Below are positions 52,989 through 63,646 of a DNA stretch of 64,000 bases, piece after piece. The stretch is from positions 62,001 to 126,000 of the forward strand of contig NZ_JAGHQW010000004.1 in assembly GCF_017744115.1 (NCBI RefSeq). The letters run 5' to 3'. The notes beneath the pieces were generated by a model, which worked only from the letters and a program-made list of their open reading frames with translations, had not been told where the DNA came from and searched no databases. The position numbers were made by a program, and so were the translations under genes. Within the stretch, counting starts at the first letter, position 1. Each line of letters starts with the position of its first letter. The stretch is from Salinisphaera sp. G21_0 (GTDB taxonomy: Bacteria; Pseudomonadota; Gammaproteobacteria; Pseudomonadales; Endozoicomonadaceae).

Positions 52989-53017
52989 GGTTCGTATCAG
53001 GCAAACTGATACGGACC
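52989..53017 (+). terminator. Hairpin after rpmG
   Basis: GGTTCGTATCAG and CTGATACGGACC pair over 12 positions (one G-T) around a 5-base loop (GCAAA). It has no T-run, so it may block exonucleases or need Rho. Confidence 0.55.
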
Positions 53018-53180
53018 GCCACTCACTTCTGTTGCGCTATCCCCCCCTCTGTTAATATTCCTCTCAGGATCAAAACCTGCCATCCCCTGCTTTGCACTTA
53101 GGAACTGTGTGCTCTCACTACTGTTGCATTGTGGTTGCACTGTTATAATGCGCGCCATTCAAGAACATCAGCTGTAGGTC

Positions 53181-54506
53181 ATGATGAAACCGGAACTCCT
53201 TTCGCCAGCGGGAACACTGAAGAATATGCACTTTGCTTTTGCCTATGGTGCAGATGCTGTTTATGCTGGCCAGCCCCGCTATAGTCTGAGAGTCCGCAAT
53301 AACGACTTTAAACTGGACAATCTGAAAAAAGGCATTGATGAGGCTCACTCCCTGGGCAAAAAGCTGTATATGGCCAGCAATATCGCGGCCCATAACAGTA
53401 AGGTGAAAACCTATCTCCGGGATATGGAGCCGGTTATTGCCATGGGGCCTGATGCACTGATCATGTCCGATCCGGGTTTGATTATGATGGTGCGTGAAAC
53501 CTGGCCGGATATGCCAGTCCACCTCTCAGTTCAGGCGAACGCGGTGAACTTTGCCACGGTAAAATTCTGGGCCAGGCAGGGGGTTGAGCGGATTATTCTG
53601 TCCCGTGAGTTATCCCTGGAGGAGATTCAGGAGATCCGGGAAGAGTGCCCTGATACCGAGATTGAGGTCTTTGTTCATGGTTCACTCTGTATTGCATACT
53701 CGGGCCGCTGTCTGCTCTCCGGTTATATCAACAAAAGGGACCCGAACCAGGGAACCTGCACCAATGCCTGTCGCTGGCAGTATCAGGCCCATGAGGCAAA
53801 AGAGACTGAGAGCGGTGATGTGATTCCGGTCAGTAGTAGCCCTGCGATGGTTACTCCAACCCTGGGGACTGGCGAAACATCTGACTCTATTTTCCTGCTG
53901 CAGGAAAAGGGGCGTCCGGACCAATATATGCCTGCTTTTGAAGATGAGCATGGCACTTATATCATGAACTCCAGGGACCTCAGGGCTGTCCAGCATGTTC
54001 GTCGCTTAACGGAGATGGGCATTCACTCCCTCAAGATCGAAGGGCGGACCAAATCTTTTTATTATGTTGCCAGAACCGCCCAGGTATACCGTCAAGCCAT
54101 TGATGATGCCGCAGCGGGTAATCCTTTTGATATGGGCATGATGGACACTCTGGAGAATCTGGCCAACAGAGGATATACCGAAGGCTTTTATCGTCGCCAT
54201 GTGCACGACGAGTATCAGAATTATGAAACTGGTAACTCCCGGGAAAGCAAGCAGCAGTTTGTCGGTGAAATTGTTGATTTTGACGATCAGCAGCTAACGG
54301 TGGATGTGAAAAACCGCTTTGAGTTGGGAGATACCCTGGAGCTGATGACCCCCAAAGGCAACTATGTGTTCAATCTGGAGCATTTGGAAAATCGTCGTGG
54401 TGAGCGTATTGATGTAGCTCCCGGATCGGGCCACCTGGTAAAAATACCAAAGCCTGACGGTGTTTTGCCAAATGCCCACTCACTGCTGGTGCGTAATCTG
54501 CCCTAA
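53181..54506 (+). CDS. trhP: tRNA hydroxylation protein TrhP (U32 family, YegQ)
   Basis: U32 'peptidase-like' protein of 441 residues; the E. coli homologue YegQ/TrhP is needed for 5-hydroxyuridine formation at U34 of tRNAs. The N-terminus MKPELLSPAGTLKNMHFAFAYGADAVYAG and the SLCIAYSGRCLLSGYINKRDPNQGTC segment, with the cysteines that bind an iron-sulfur cluster, are diagnostic, together with SLKIEGRTKSFYYVA. The adjacent ATGs at 53181/53184 make the start uncertain by one codon. Confidence 0.93.
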   Translation: MMKPELLSPAGTLKNMHFAFAYGADAVYAGQPRYSLRVRNNDFKLDNLKKGIDEAHSLGKKLYMASNIAAHNSKVKTYLRDMEPVIAMGPDALIMSDPGLIMMVRETWPDMPVHLSVQANAVNFATVKFWARQGVERIILSRELSLEEIQEIREECPDTEIEVFVHGSLCIAYSGRCLLSGYINKRDPNQGTCTNACRWQYQAHEAKETESGDVIPVSSSPAMVTPTLGTGETSDSIFLLQEKGRPDQYMPAFEDEHGTYIMNSRDLRAVQHVRRLTEMGIHSLKIEGRTKSFYYVARTAQVYRQAIDDAAAGNPFDMGMMDTLENLANRGYTEGFYRRHVHDEYQNYETGNSRESKQQFVGEIVDFDDQQLTVDVKNRFELGDTLELMTPKGNYVFNLEHLENRRGERIDVAPGSGHLVKIPKPDGVLPNAHSLLVRNLP

Positions 54507-54537
54507 TCCGGTGATATTCTGAGTCGATAAGATCGTT

Positions 54538-55203
54538 ATGGATCTTACGACCTTTACCAGTATTTTTTCCGGCTCTGCCTATAAGCCGTTAAGCCAGCAT
54601 CGACAGGTGATCCTGGATGCCCTGGTGTTATTGAACAGGCAGTTGCAGAGCCGGTTAACTGCCGATGACCAGTGGCATGAGCGGGCGAAATGGCTTGTTG
54701 ATTTTCTGCCAGCTGTGGAAAAACTGGAGCAGGAAATTCTGGCCAGGCTCAACCAGCCAACATTGACCGCGCAGCCCAAGGGGCTGGTGCTCTCCCTCTT
54801 ACAGACTCAGAATAACCTTGCACACCTGATCTGCCGACTGGCTGAGCGATTAACTTATCGACCTCCCAGGCTTACCGAAGATTTGCAACGTTCTGTTGAA
54901 CAGCTGAACCAGCACTTTGCCAGCGTTGTATATAGCTTGAAGTCGGGTATTGCAAAACAGGATCGTTTGGGTATCGCGGGATTTAAAAGGCGACAATCCC
55001 TGGCTTTGCTGGAGGTCAATCAGGAAGTAAAAATGGCTGTGGATGAGCTGCGGAATATGATTTCAGCCTGCAAAGGTGAAGTCTTTCAACATGAAGGCGA
55101 GTTGGACCCTCTTGATATGGCTCTTTTACTACTGTCCCTTGAAGATATGGATGACCTGACACTCTGGATTCGCTCAATGGTCATCCACATGCAACAGATA
55201 TAA
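54538..55203 (+). CDS. Uncharacterised helical protein
   Basis: 221 residues, no recognised domain. It is leucine/glutamine-rich and predicted almost entirely helical, with no signal peptide or membrane segment. A primosomal or PhoU-like helical bundle is possible by eye but not supported by any motif. It starts 32 bp after trhP, same direction, so probably in one transcript. Not AT-rich, so likely a native chromosomal gene. Confidence 0.7.
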   Translation: MDLTTFTSIFSGSAYKPLSQHRQVILDALVLLNRQLQSRLTADDQWHERAKWLVDFLPAVEKLEQEILARLNQPTLTAQPKGLVLSLLQTQNNLAHLICRLAERLTYRPPRLTEDLQRSVEQLNQHFASVVYSLKSGIAKQDRLGIAGFKRRQSLALLEVNQEVKMAVDELRNMISACKGEVFQHEGELDPLDMALLLLSLEDMDDLTLWIRSMVIHMQQI

Positions 55204-55245
55204 CTGACCAACAAATGAGAAGCGGATTTTCACAAATTCCTGGAT

Positions 55246-55668
55246 CTACTTAATAATGCACTCTGCCCGCTTTTTCTGAGTTTTTTCCAGGTACTCCTGA
55301 AAGTCTTTTGGTAGTCTTCCAGTGGTTGAGCCCTCCCAGTACACAGTTTGTCCGGCTGGATTTTCATATTGAAAGGTATGCTTTGTGACAGTTCGTCGAC
55401 GTTTTCCCGTTTTTCCCGGGTCGTTAATGTTGTCCAGATCTGAGAGCGTAATACCAAGTTCCGCCATTTCTTTGTGTATAGCGACAATGTCTTTCATTTT
55501 TTTCTGTCGTTTTGCATCCTCTTTAACCCTGGATTGCAATTTTTCCTTATGTACCCCTTTCAGGCGGTCCAGAATCTTTTCCAGCTCCTGAACACTGACA
55601 TCTTTGAATAGTGAGCGAATCCGGGATTTACTACCTAGCCGATGATGTAACTCATCCAGTAATTTCAT
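55246..55668 (-). CDS. H-NS family DNA-binding protein
   Basis: 140 residues. The N-terminal half is a charged coiled coil (LEKILDRLKGVHKEKLQSRV and after), the H-NS oligomerisation type. The C-terminal YENPAGQTVYWEGSTTGRLP fits the H-NS/StpA/MvaT-like AT-hook loop motif (YxDxxGxxxxWxGxGRxP). It probably silences AT-rich acquired genes, several of which lie in this window. Its own target set is not visible here. Confidence 0.85.
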   Translation of the reverse strand: MKLLDELHHRLGSKSRIRSLFKDVSVQELEKILDRLKGVHKEKLQSRVKEDAKRQKKMKDIVAIHKEMAELGITLSDLDNINDPGKTGKRRRTVTKHTFQYENPAGQTVYWEGSTTGRLPKDFQEYLEKTQKKRAECIIK

Positions 55669-56259
55669 TGTATACCCTCAATCTACTGGAGCCTTTGACC
55701 GTATGAGGCGGTAAATAATGCATCAACACGGACATTAAGAAAGTCGACAAATATCTATAACCTAAGACTGGAACGGTTACCTGTCAGTTACGCAGGTATA
55801 GGGTAATTCACAGAGTGGTTCTGCTTATTACTCGTTCAATATGAATAAAAGTAATGTATTTTGTTTGATTGGCAAGAAAATGGTGAGTTTGACCCTTATA
55901 AAATACTGCTCTTCATTTTACTGGTTACTCCTGTTAGCAGTCGGTTACTGCCCTCTATTTATCAAGTTATAAGGCACATGTTTTATTCAAATACTTTGCT
56001 GGATTGTATCGAGTAAGTCAGGGCCGTAGCCTTGGCTCAATGAGGCTTTTTGTTGTCATCCATGTTGCAATATTTGACCAAACCCTTTCTTTCGCTCCGT
56101 CGTTTTTCAGCCAGGGCTGAACCTTTTTCCCGATGGTGATTAATTGAAGATCAGATACATTGGAGGGATCCTGTTTACCCGTCGATAACAGACGCTATAG
56201 CCCCATATTTTCTGCATTGGGAATGGGTCTTACTGGTTATCCTGGATAAGTGACTAAAT
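55669..56259. other. 591-bp gap upstream of the Na/Pi transporter
   Basis: AT-rich to about 56000. A small hairpin, AGCCT/AGGCT then TTTTTG (56027-56053), could terminate a short transcript. No protein frame of note. Confidence 0.5.
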
Positions 56260-58104
56260 ATGCTCGGACGCGTTGTTCTTCCAACAGCACTGCTGCTGTT
56301 GACTTACGGCTTTTGGGTTAGCTCAGAGCTTCAGGTGATCACGGCAGGTGTGGTTATTTTTCTGCTGGGCATGGTTTATCTGGAAAAGGGGTTTAAGGTC
56401 TTTACGGGGGGGATGCTTGAGGCGTTCCTTCAGAAAACCACTGACAGTCTCTGGAAAAGTCTGGCCTTCGGTATCACCACAACCGCTGTCCTGCAGTCCA
56501 GTTCGCTGGTTTCCGTTATTGTTATTTCATTTCTCAGTGCCGGCCTGATTGGGCTGACTGCGGGCGTTGGCATCATTTTTGGCGCAAATCTGGGCAGTAC
56601 TGTCGGTGCATGGTTAGTTGCCTTGTATGGTATGAAGTTAAAGCTGATTTCCTATGCAATGCCATTACTCGTTTTCGGTTTGATTTTGAGGAGTCAACGG
56701 GAGAAAGCATTCAGTGGCTTCGGCTGCATCTTGCTGGGTATTGGCTTTCTCTTTCTTGGTATTCATTACATGAAAGAGGGTTTTGAAGCATTCCAGACTG
56801 TGATTGATTTCAGCAGCTTCTCCATGGAAGGAATGCAGGGCATTCTGGTATTCACACTCTTTGGTGTTCTGGCCACCATCATCATGCAGTCAACCAATGC
56901 GGTACTGGTGCTCACCTTTTCTGCCCTGGCAGCGGGTCAGCTGACTTACGATAATGCGTTAGCACTGGCTATCGGTTCAAATATCGGTACCACCATAACA
57001 GCAGTGCTGGGAGCGATGGGGGCAAATGCAGCAGGGAAACGATTGGCTGTGGCACATATTACGTTTAATGTGGCCACCGCTGTTCTGGTTATCCTTTTGT
57101 TGCCCCAGTTAAAGGTGCTTGTGGATTTTACTGCCGGATTTTTTCCGATCGGGGCAGACGACTACACTCTGAAGCTTGCGATGTTCCACAGTCTCTTTAA
57201 TGTCATGGGAATAGTCGTTCAACTTCCTTTTTTCCAGCTGCTTATCCGTTGGCTGGAGTCGCTTTTTGTCGATCCTGACAGGCAGTCTCATCTGAATCTT
57301 GCCACTGAGGATAATCCTGCCATTCACCGGGCGCGCTACTTAACCCCGGCAACACTGAATTATCCGGATACGGCGCTAAGAGCCCTGACCCGGGAGTGTG
57401 ACCATTTATACAGAAATACACTCGAACTGATCTGTTATGGGATATATCTTACCGGAGACAAGCTGAGGGAATCGGACAGTCTGACGGATCTGGTGAATAG
57501 CTGGATGCGTGATGATCAGCCCTGGACCATAAAAGAGCTGTATATCCGGCATATCAAAGGTATCTATGCGGACATTATTCATTACTCAGGAGCCATAGAA
57601 GGAAATCTTCCGAGAGCGCAGGTGCAGGAGTTATTTGCGCTAAAAGTTGCCTGTCGAGATTTTGTCCAGGCCATCAAACATGTCAAGCATATCTATAAAA
57701 ATATGGGGCATTACCTGCATTCGGATAATGAGCAGATACGCCACCAATACAACCAGCTCAGACTTTGTCTTGCCTCAGTCCTGAAGCTTATTGATGTATT
57801 GGGAGTCCGACGAAATTATGATCATATTCGTCAGCATGCGGAACAGTTAAAGCAGGAGCTTAGCGAGCAGGATGAGCAGATGCACAGAAAACTGAATGAA
57901 CTCATTCGCTCCAACCAGGTTGACTCATTTATGGCCAGCTCTTTGATGAATGACAGTGCTCATGTACATGATGCCTGCACCAGTCTTATTGATGGAGCCG
58001 TGATTATGTTGACCAGGGATCGCGAAGAATATCGAGAGATCGATCTTAATTTTGAGGCTCGTTCTACTCCTCCAAAAAACGTTGCTGGTTCTTTTGAAAA
58101 ATGA
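56260..58104 (+). CDS. Na+/phosphate cotransporter family protein with PhoU-like C-terminus
   Basis: 614 residues. The first 340 form the PNaS/NptA-like membrane domain with the duplicated QSS motifs (AVLQSSSLVSVIVISF near residue 75 and IMQSTNAVLVLTF near 210) and glycine-rich GANLGST and GSNIGTT. The C-terminal 230 are helical, PhoU-like, as in YjbB/NptA homologues. It imports or exports inorganic phosphate coupled to sodium; the direction is not clear from sequence. No pst/pho genes are adjacent, though ppx (polyphosphatase) is nearby. Confidence 0.9.
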   Translation: MLGRVVLPTALLLLTYGFWVSSELQVITAGVVIFLLGMVYLEKGFKVFTGGMLEAFLQKTTDSLWKSLAFGITTTAVLQSSSLVSVIVISFLSAGLIGLTAGVGIIFGANLGSTVGAWLVALYGMKLKLISYAMPLLVFGLILRSQREKAFSGFGCILLGIGFLFLGIHYMKEGFEAFQTVIDFSSFSMEGMQGILVFTLFGVLATIIMQSTNAVLVLTFSALAAGQLTYDNALALAIGSNIGTTITAVLGAMGANAAGKRLAVAHITFNVATAVLVILLLPQLKVLVDFTAGFFPIGADDYTLKLAMFHSLFNVMGIVVQLPFFQLLIRWLESLFVDPDRQSHLNLATEDNPAIHRARYLTPATLNYPDTALRALTRECDHLYRNTLELICYGIYLTGDKLRESDSLTDLVNSWMRDDQPWTIKELYIRHIKGIYADIIHYSGAIEGNLPRAQVQELFALKVACRDFVQAIKHVKHIYKNMGHYLHSDNEQIRHQYNQLRLCLASVLKLIDVLGVRRNYDHIRQHAEQLKQELSEQDEQMHRKLNELIRSNQVDSFMASSLMNDSAHVHDACTSLIDGAVIMLTRDREEYREIDLNFEARSTPPKNVAGSFEK

Positions 58105-58170
58105 GTGGGCCATGAATTACTCACTGACCGACCTCGTTCAGGTTTCCAGACTCGGGAGAAGCGACAACTA

Positions 58171-59289
58171 TTATGTATGCAGTGACTCCAAGGGGATTTT
58201 CACACCCAGAAGCTCATCAGCGAAGCGGATAACTGCTAACTCTGCTGCCCTGATTTCGTCATTAGCAAGTTGGGTTTTGTTGGCAGCCCCAGCGAAATTC
58301 AACACGAGATTTGCGTCGGCAAAACGGCCCAGATCTGTTGAACAAATACCAATTTCTTCCGTCAATCTCTCAATTTCATCCTCAACTTCATCCGTCAATC
58401 TCTCAGCATTCAGATGATCCTTACTGACTGCCAGTGATAACCTCAAGGCCGCTTCATTGCTCAGGGTGGCCGGGTTGTCGCTGTCCTCCGTCAGAAGTGC
58501 TTTCAGGAGCCAATTCTGGTTGTCTTCCAGCAGCACGAACAAACTTGACTTCGGATTGAACAACGCCTCCTGAAGCCCCATGTATATCTGAGCCAGCTTT
58601 TCGGCACATTCAGGCTGCCTCGGGTAGCTCAGACAGGCAGCGAGGTGGGCGACGGTTTCCCGGTTAAAGTCGCCATAGGGTACTGGCTCATCCAGACATC
58701 CGAAGCCCAAATTGCCGGTAATCTGCCTGCCTGCCAGGGTTAATGCATCTTTCAGAAGCGTCTGCTGTTGCGGAGTAAATTCTGGCTCCGGGAATGCGTA
58801 GACAATAAAGTGTTCCAATAATGGTTGTCGGTAATGGTTGAATGTCGTTGGTGGACCCTGGTATCCCACGGGTTGGGTAATTACCAGCTGATTATCTTCC
58901 GCCGCTTTGTCTCTTAAAATTACGCTGGGATTGGGGTCTGGAATGTCATGGAATTTCTCAGCAAAAAAATGAATTGATTCCGGATCCGCGCAGTTGTTAG
59001 CGGCCAGCAGGATTTTTATGGCATTCAACTGGCTGGGTTCTGCAACCAGGATTGAATGCAGTTTAAAGTAAGTGGTGAAGTTGTGACACATTTGTGCGAG
59101 TACATCTGCAGGAACATTTTTCAGATTGTCACCCAATTGATTCAGCCGGTTGGCCAGCACCTCCGCCCACGGTTGATTGCCAAAACTTTCAGCCGTGTAC
59201 TGGTTTGTTGATTGCGCCGGCAGCTGCTGTTGAACAGGATGAGGCATGATGGTCTGGATTGTGCGGGTAGCTGTAGCTGAAGGAAACAT
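58171..59289 (-). CDS. Unrecognised protein with low-complexity N-terminus
   Basis: 372 residues, not recognised. The first 35 residues are Thr/Gln/Pro-rich (ATATRTIQTIMPHPVQQQLP), with no signal peptide. The body is helical, with cysteines scattered and no catalytic motif. The segment LSLAVSKDHLNAERLTDEVEDEIERLTEE is a possible coiled coil. The style recalls the other accessory proteins in this window (low-complexity N-terminus, no homology by eye). Confidence 0.65.
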   Translation of the reverse strand: MFPSATATRTIQTIMPHPVQQQLPAQSTNQYTAESFGNQPWAEVLANRLNQLGDNLKNVPADVLAQMCHNFTTYFKLHSILVAEPSQLNAIKILLAANNCADPESIHFFAEKFHDIPDPNPSVILRDKAAEDNQLVITQPVGYQGPPTTFNHYRQPLLEHFIVYAFPEPEFTPQQQTLLKDALTLAGRQITGNLGFGCLDEPVPYGDFNRETVAHLAACLSYPRQPECAEKLAQIYMGLQEALFNPKSSLFVLLEDNQNWLLKALLTEDSDNPATLSNEAALRLSLAVSKDHLNAERLTDEVEDEIERLTEEIGICSTDLGRFADANLVLNFAGAANKTQLANDEIRAAELAVIRFADELLGVKIPLESLHT

Positions 59290-59483
59290 AAAAACTCCTG
59301 TTAATTAATAGGGACAACCAGTTTCCATAAGCTAAACGCAAGCTAGAAAAGCCAGTGATATCCTTAATTTATATCAAGCAGGCTGTGTGAACAGCACTGA
59401 CCGTATGTAGACCTGTCAGGTCAAGGACCCGAAAAGTTCGTCCGTACTGTTTTGACACTGTACGGTCAGATTAGTTCCTCACC

Positions 59484-59519
59484 ACGTTGTTATGCACGTT
59501 GTTGTGTACGTTGTTATGC
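59484..59519. repeat. Three tandem 12-bp repeats at the ppx 3' end
   Basis: ACGTTGTTATGC, ACGTTGTTGTGT and ACGTTGTTATGC in a row. The ppx stop codon (59514-59516) lies in the last unit. Confidence 0.8.
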
Positions 59520-61019
59520 CACCATTAACTTGAAGCCTATTTTTGCCAGATAGCTTCTCTCTGAGTCAAAGTACGCTTCGGTCAGAGGGTGTTGTTCTAA
59601 CCAATCTTCCGGGAAAAACAGGGATATGGTGGAGTCGGATAAGCTTATGGAATATTCCGGTAAGGTATCGTCGCGACCATGACTCAGCACATTGGCAATG
59701 CGCAGCAGGATAATCAGCCGCATCAGCTTGCGTGATACCGTCTTAGGCCAGGCGGAAAGGAGTGATTTGGATATGGAACGTCTGTGGCCCCTGACGAGCA
59801 GCGCAAGTTGCTGTTGTTCCCTCTTGCTGAAACCCATCAGGTCAGAATTGTCAATCAGGTAAGCACCATGTCGATGGTACTGTGTATGGGAGATATCAAG
59901 CCCTATCTGGCACACGCGCGCAGCCCAGGAAAGCAGCTCAAGATCACAGTCGCCCAGTTCCCAGATATCAGCTGTCATGGCAAAGCAGTTCCGGGTGTGA
60001 TTCATGACCCTGAAGGCCTGTTGCTCATCAACATGATAGCGACTCATCAAGGCATTTATGGTTCGCTCCCGAACGTCTTCATGGCGGTCTCGCCCGAGCA
60101 TGTCGTGCAGAACACCCTCCCGAAGTGCACCGTCAGAGTAATGCATACGTTCGATGCCAAGGGCATCGAAGCCTGCCATGAGAATGGCCAGGCCTGCTGG
60201 AAAAATCGCCTGACGATCAGGCTTCAGCCCGGGAAAACGAACACGGCCGATCTGGTTAAACTTCAGGACTTTGAGCTTGAGCATCTCCAGATTTTCCCGG
60301 GTGATGGTATCACTCTCCCCCATGGCCTGAAGAATGCTGCTGACCGCACGGATTGAACCTGATGACCCTACGGCATCAACCCAGCCCAAACGGGTAAATG
60401 ATTGTTCAATATTGAGTAATTCCAGTCGTGCGGCGTAATAAGCGGACTGGAATCGTTGTGGTGTGAGTTCTCCGGTGCCAAAAAAGCGGTCGGTAAAGAC
60501 CACACAGCCCATGTGCAGGCTTTCCATCAACTTTGGCTCAAAACGTTCGCCAATAACGAACTCGGTACTCCCGCCACCGATGTCCATCACCAGACGGCGC
60601 TCATTATCATCGGACTGGGTTTGGGCAACACCAAGGTAAATGAGACGAGCTTCTTCCCTGCCCGCGATAATTTCAACCGGGTAGCCCAGGATAGACTGGG
60701 CCTGGTCAACAAAAGCATCGCTGTTCCGGGCCTTACGCAGGGCATTGGTACCCACGACTCTGACCGCTTGAAAGGTATTGCCAGCGAGGTACTGGGCAAA
60801 CTGTTCCAGACAACTGAAGCCCCGCTTCATTGCTTCAGCCGTTAGCTCGTCGTGCTGGTTAAGCCCCGCAGCTAACTGAACCTTTTTGCCCAGCCTTTCT
60901 ACTGGTCGGATTTCACCCTGATCCACTCTGGCAACGATCATGTGAAAGCTGTTTGAGCCAAGGTCTATGGCGGCTACCAGAGGTAGGCTGCCGGACTGTT
61001 CACGCCCTTGTTTTGTCAT
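59514..61019 (-). CDS. ppx: Exopolyphosphatase (Ppx/GppA family)
   Basis: Releases phosphate from polyphosphate ends. It has an ASKHA-type fold: AAIDLGSNSFHMIVARV is phosphate-1 and MDIGGGSTEFVIGE phosphate-2, with a C-terminal HD-like helical region from about residue 310. The 501 residues fit Ppx. GppA, the pppGpp-degrading relative, is similar; the ppx-trxA-rho synteny of Pseudomonas favours Ppx. Divergent from trxA. Its stop lies in a short tandem repeat. Confidence 0.9.
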   Translation of the reverse strand: MTKQGREQSGSLPLVAAIDLGSNSFHMIVARVDQGEIRPVERLGKKVQLAAGLNQHDELTAEAMKRGFSCLEQFAQYLAGNTFQAVRVVGTNALRKARNSDAFVDQAQSILGYPVEIIAGREEARLIYLGVAQTQSDDNERRLVMDIGGGSTEFVIGERFEPKLMESLHMGCVVFTDRFFGTGELTPQRFQSAYYAARLELLNIEQSFTRLGWVDAVGSSGSIRAVSSILQAMGESDTITRENLEMLKLKVLKFNQIGRVRFPGLKPDRQAIFPAGLAILMAGFDALGIERMHYSDGALREGVLHDMLGRDRHEDVRERTINALMSRYHVDEQQAFRVMNHTRNCFAMTADIWELGDCDLELLSWAARVCQIGLDISHTQYHRHGAYLIDNSDLMGFSKREQQQLALLVRGHRRSISKSLLSAWPKTVSRKLMRLIILLRIANVLSHGRDDTLPEYSISLSDSTISLFFPEDWLEQHPLTEAYFDSERSYLAKIGFKLMVA

Positions 61020-61427
61020 GATATTTCATAGCTAATATATTGAAAATGTTATGTTTTTCAGTGCTTTCAACGCTCGTTTCAACAACCTGACAATACTGGG
61101 TTGCAGACCGGAGCATAACCGATGTCAAAAGGTTAACTTTAATCGAGTTATGCACACAAATCCTACTGGCTGCAGTCCCCGGGGCAAAGCTACACTGATG
61201 ACTGAAAAACAGGCCTGTGTCATATGGCAATCTTATAAGCCTCCATGCTCAATGGCATTTTTATAGAAAAAAAAGCCACAAAATTCCATGAATCAGGCAT
61301 AATAGGTCAGTTCTGGGCCGGTGATATCTTTTGGCAGCCTGTTTGGCTTGCCCTCGGTCAAGGCTCCTGAGTTTACTTTAAACACTTTTAAGTACTAATT
61401 AAGTACCCTGGTTAGGAGATCCATTCC
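61020..61427. other. 408-bp divergent region between ppx and trxA
   Basis: It must carry both promoters. TTTAAACACTTTTAAGTACTAAT near 61377-61400 (two AT-rich blocks) lies upstream of trxA, with AGGAG at 61415-61419 as its Shine-Dalgarno. No gene. Confidence 0.5.
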
Positions 61428-61751
61428 ATGAGCGAAATTGTCAAAGTGACAGATGACTCCTTCGAAGAAGTGGTTCTGAAGGCGGAAGGTCCGGTGCTGG
61501 TTGACTATTGGGCTGAATGGTGTGGTCCTTGCAAAATGATTGCCCCCGTTCTTGATGAAATTGCCCAGGACTACGACGGTAAGCTGACCGTCTGCAAGCT
61601 GAATATTGATGAGAATGAGGCAACCCCGCCAAAATACGGTGTGCGTGGTATTCCTACGCTGATGTTGTTTAAGGGCGGCAACGTAGAAGCTACGAAAGTG
61701 GGTGCCCTGTCCAAATCACAGCTGACCGCATTTTTGGATAGCAATCTGTAA
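61428..61751 (+). CDS. trxA: Thioredoxin
   Basis: 107 residues with the WCGPCK active site in [19 protein letters not shown] and the cis-proline region [12 protein letters not shown] cytoplasmic disulfide reductant serving ribonucleotide reductase and others. Its place before rho is conserved in gammaproteobacteria. Shine-Dalgarno AGGAG lies 8 bp upstream. Confidence 0.98.
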   Translation: MSEIVKVTDDSFEEVVLKAEGPVLVDYWAEWCGPCKMIAPVLDEIAQDYDGKLTVCKLNIDENEATPPKYGVRGIPTLMLFKGGNVEATKVGALSKSQLTAFLDSNL

Positions 61752-62083
61752 TTGCTGGTCATTGGTGGTTGTGACAGACCGTTACAGCCACTTGGCTGGC
61801 CTCAATTTTTATAGCCATTTGATTAAATTTTTAAATCAATTCAGTTGACGAAATCTTAATTCTTGATTATTTTCCAGAAATGGATATAGACTGTAATTAC
61901 ACAGGGCTGTCAGGAATCTTCTGACCTCAGGGATATGGCCCAGACAGGGCAGCCGTTATAAACACTCGCAGGCATCAATCAATACTTAGCTGTCCTTTAT
62001 CATAATAAGTCAAATACTTTCTGATCTTCCTGCAAAGACAACGGCCACTTACCTTTCAATTTAACATTCGCACACTACTGGTT
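61752..62083 (+). other. Leader region between trxA and rho
   Basis: A weak hairpin, CAGCC/GGCTG (61785-61798) then CTCAATTTTT, may end trxA. The remaining leader of nearly 290 nt is where rho is autoregulated by Rho-dependent attenuation in E. coli; no specific rut sequence was identified. Confidence 0.4.
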
Positions 62084-63343
62084 ATGCATCTTACCGAACT
62101 GAAGAAAAAGTCTGTTCCTGAACTTCTGGCGATAGCGAATGAAATGGGTCTCGAAAACCTTGCCCGTTCCAGGAAGCAGGATGTAATTTTCACCATACTC
62201 AAACGCCATGCACGCAGTGGTGAAGATATCTATGGTGATGGTGTTCTGGAAATTCTCCAGGATGGTTTTGGTTTTCTCCGTTCCGCTGATAGTTCCTATC
62301 TGGCGGGGCCGGACGATATTTATGTTTCCCCAAGTCAGATTCGCCGATTTAATCTGAGAACGGGCGATACGATCTCCGGGAAAATTCGTCCACCCAAGGA
62401 GGGAGAAAGATATTTTGCCCTCCTCAAGGTGAATGAAATCAATTTTGACCAACCAGAAAATGCCCGCAATAAAATCCTGTTTGAAAACCTTACGCCATTG
62501 TTTCCCCAGGACCGTCTCACTATGGAGATGGGCAATGGTGCAACAGAGGATTTAACCGCTCGAATTATCGACCTGGTAGCTCCCATTGGCAAAGGTCAGC
62601 GTGGCCTGATTGTCTCTCCTCCTAAAGCGGGTAAAACACTGATGCTGCAAAATATTGCGGCAAACATTACCCGTAATAATCCGGAGTGCTACCTGATTGT
62701 TCTGCTGATTGATGAGCGTCCGGAGGAAGTTACCGAAATGTCCCGTTCCGTGCGCGGTGAAGTGGTCGCCTCCACCTTCGATGAGCCTCCTTCACGTCAT
62801 GTGCAGGTTGCTGAGATGGTGCTGGAAAAAGCCAAGCGTCTGGTAGAGCACAAGAAAGACGTGGTTATTCTGCTGGATTCCATTACCCGTCTGGCCCGTG
62901 CTTACAACACCGTGATTCCCTCTTCCGGCAAGGTGCTTACGGGTGGTGTGGATGCTCATGCCCTTGAGCGTCCGAAGCGTTTCTTTGGTGCTGCCCGTAA
63001 CATTGAAGAGGGTGGCAGCCTGACCATTCTTGCAACCGCACTGGTTGATACCGGCTCCAAGATGGATGAGGTTATCTTTGAGGAATTCAAGGGTACCGGT
63101 AATATGGAACTCCATCTTGACCGTCGGGCGGCTGAAAAGCGGGTCTTCCCTGCTATTGGTATCAACAAGTCAGGCACTCGCCGTGAAGATCTGCTGACCA
63201 CGGAAGAAGAGCTTCAGCGTATGTGGATTCTGCGTAAAATCCTGCACCCAATGGATGAAATTCAGGCCATTGAATTCCTGCTGGACCGTATGAAGCACAC
63301 CAAGACGAATGAAGAATTCTTCCAGTCCATGAAACGGAAGTAA
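62084..63343 (+). CDS. rho: Transcription termination factor Rho
   Basis: Hexameric RNA helicase; 419 residues, the same length as in E. coli. It has an N-terminal helix bundle, the RNA-binding cold-shock-like domain ([30 protein letters not shown]), Walker A PPKAGKT, the Q-loop region [18 protein letters not shown] and R-loop [12 protein letters not shown]. No insertion of the kind seen in high-GC Gram-positives. Confidence 0.98.
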   Translation: MHLTELKKKSVPELLAIANEMGLENLARSRKQDVIFTILKRHARSGEDIYGDGVLEILQDGFGFLRSADSSYLAGPDDIYVSPSQIRRFNLRTGDTISGKIRPPKEGERYFALLKVNEINFDQPENARNKILFENLTPLFPQDRLTMEMGNGATEDLTARIIDLVAPIGKGQRGLIVSPPKAGKTLMLQNIAANITRNNPECYLIVLLIDERPEEVTEMSRSVRGEVVASTFDEPPSRHVQVAEMVLEKAKRLVEHKKDVVILLDSITRLARAYNTVIPSSGKVLTGGVDAHALERPKRFFGAARNIEEGGSLTILATALVDTGSKMDEVIFEEFKGTGNMELHLDRRAAEKRVFPAIGINKSGTRREDLLTTEEELQRMWILRKILHPMDEIQAIEFLLDRMKHTKTNEEFFQSMKRK

Positions 63344-63646
63344 TTTTTATTCCCGCAGGAAGGGCTGTGATAAGGATATCGATCACTATCACAGTCTCTG
63401 CGGGGGATAAGGCCAAAAGCTCCCTGCAAGCCTATGAATCATTGCACAATTACCTGGTCACACTTTGACCTTTCAGTACGTTTATTTTGCTGCCTGGAAA
63501 GACCGTGAAAGGCAAGCTTCTGTTATTTGATCCTCATAATCAGACAGCAATAACCTCTTTATCATCTGTTTCAACTGACGTAGTTTTCCCTATTCAGGAG
63601 AAAACTGCCAAAGCCTGAAAAAGTCAGAGCCAAAGAAGAAATATTC
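63344..63646. other. Intergenic region rho-ubiD
   Basis: About 300 bp holding the rho terminal hairpin at 63352-63404 and the ubiD promoter. Nothing else seen. Confidence 0.5.
63352..63404 (+). terminator. Two-part hairpin after rho
   Basis: Nested stems CCCGCAG/CTGCGGG and CTGTGATA/TATCACAG make a long interrupted hairpin right after the rho stop. No T-run follows, so this is likely an mRNA-end or Rho-linked structure. Confidence 0.6.

Noticed and set aside
59784-60845. Two long plus-strand frames opposite ppx
   Set aside because: Antisense to a well-conserved Ppx.
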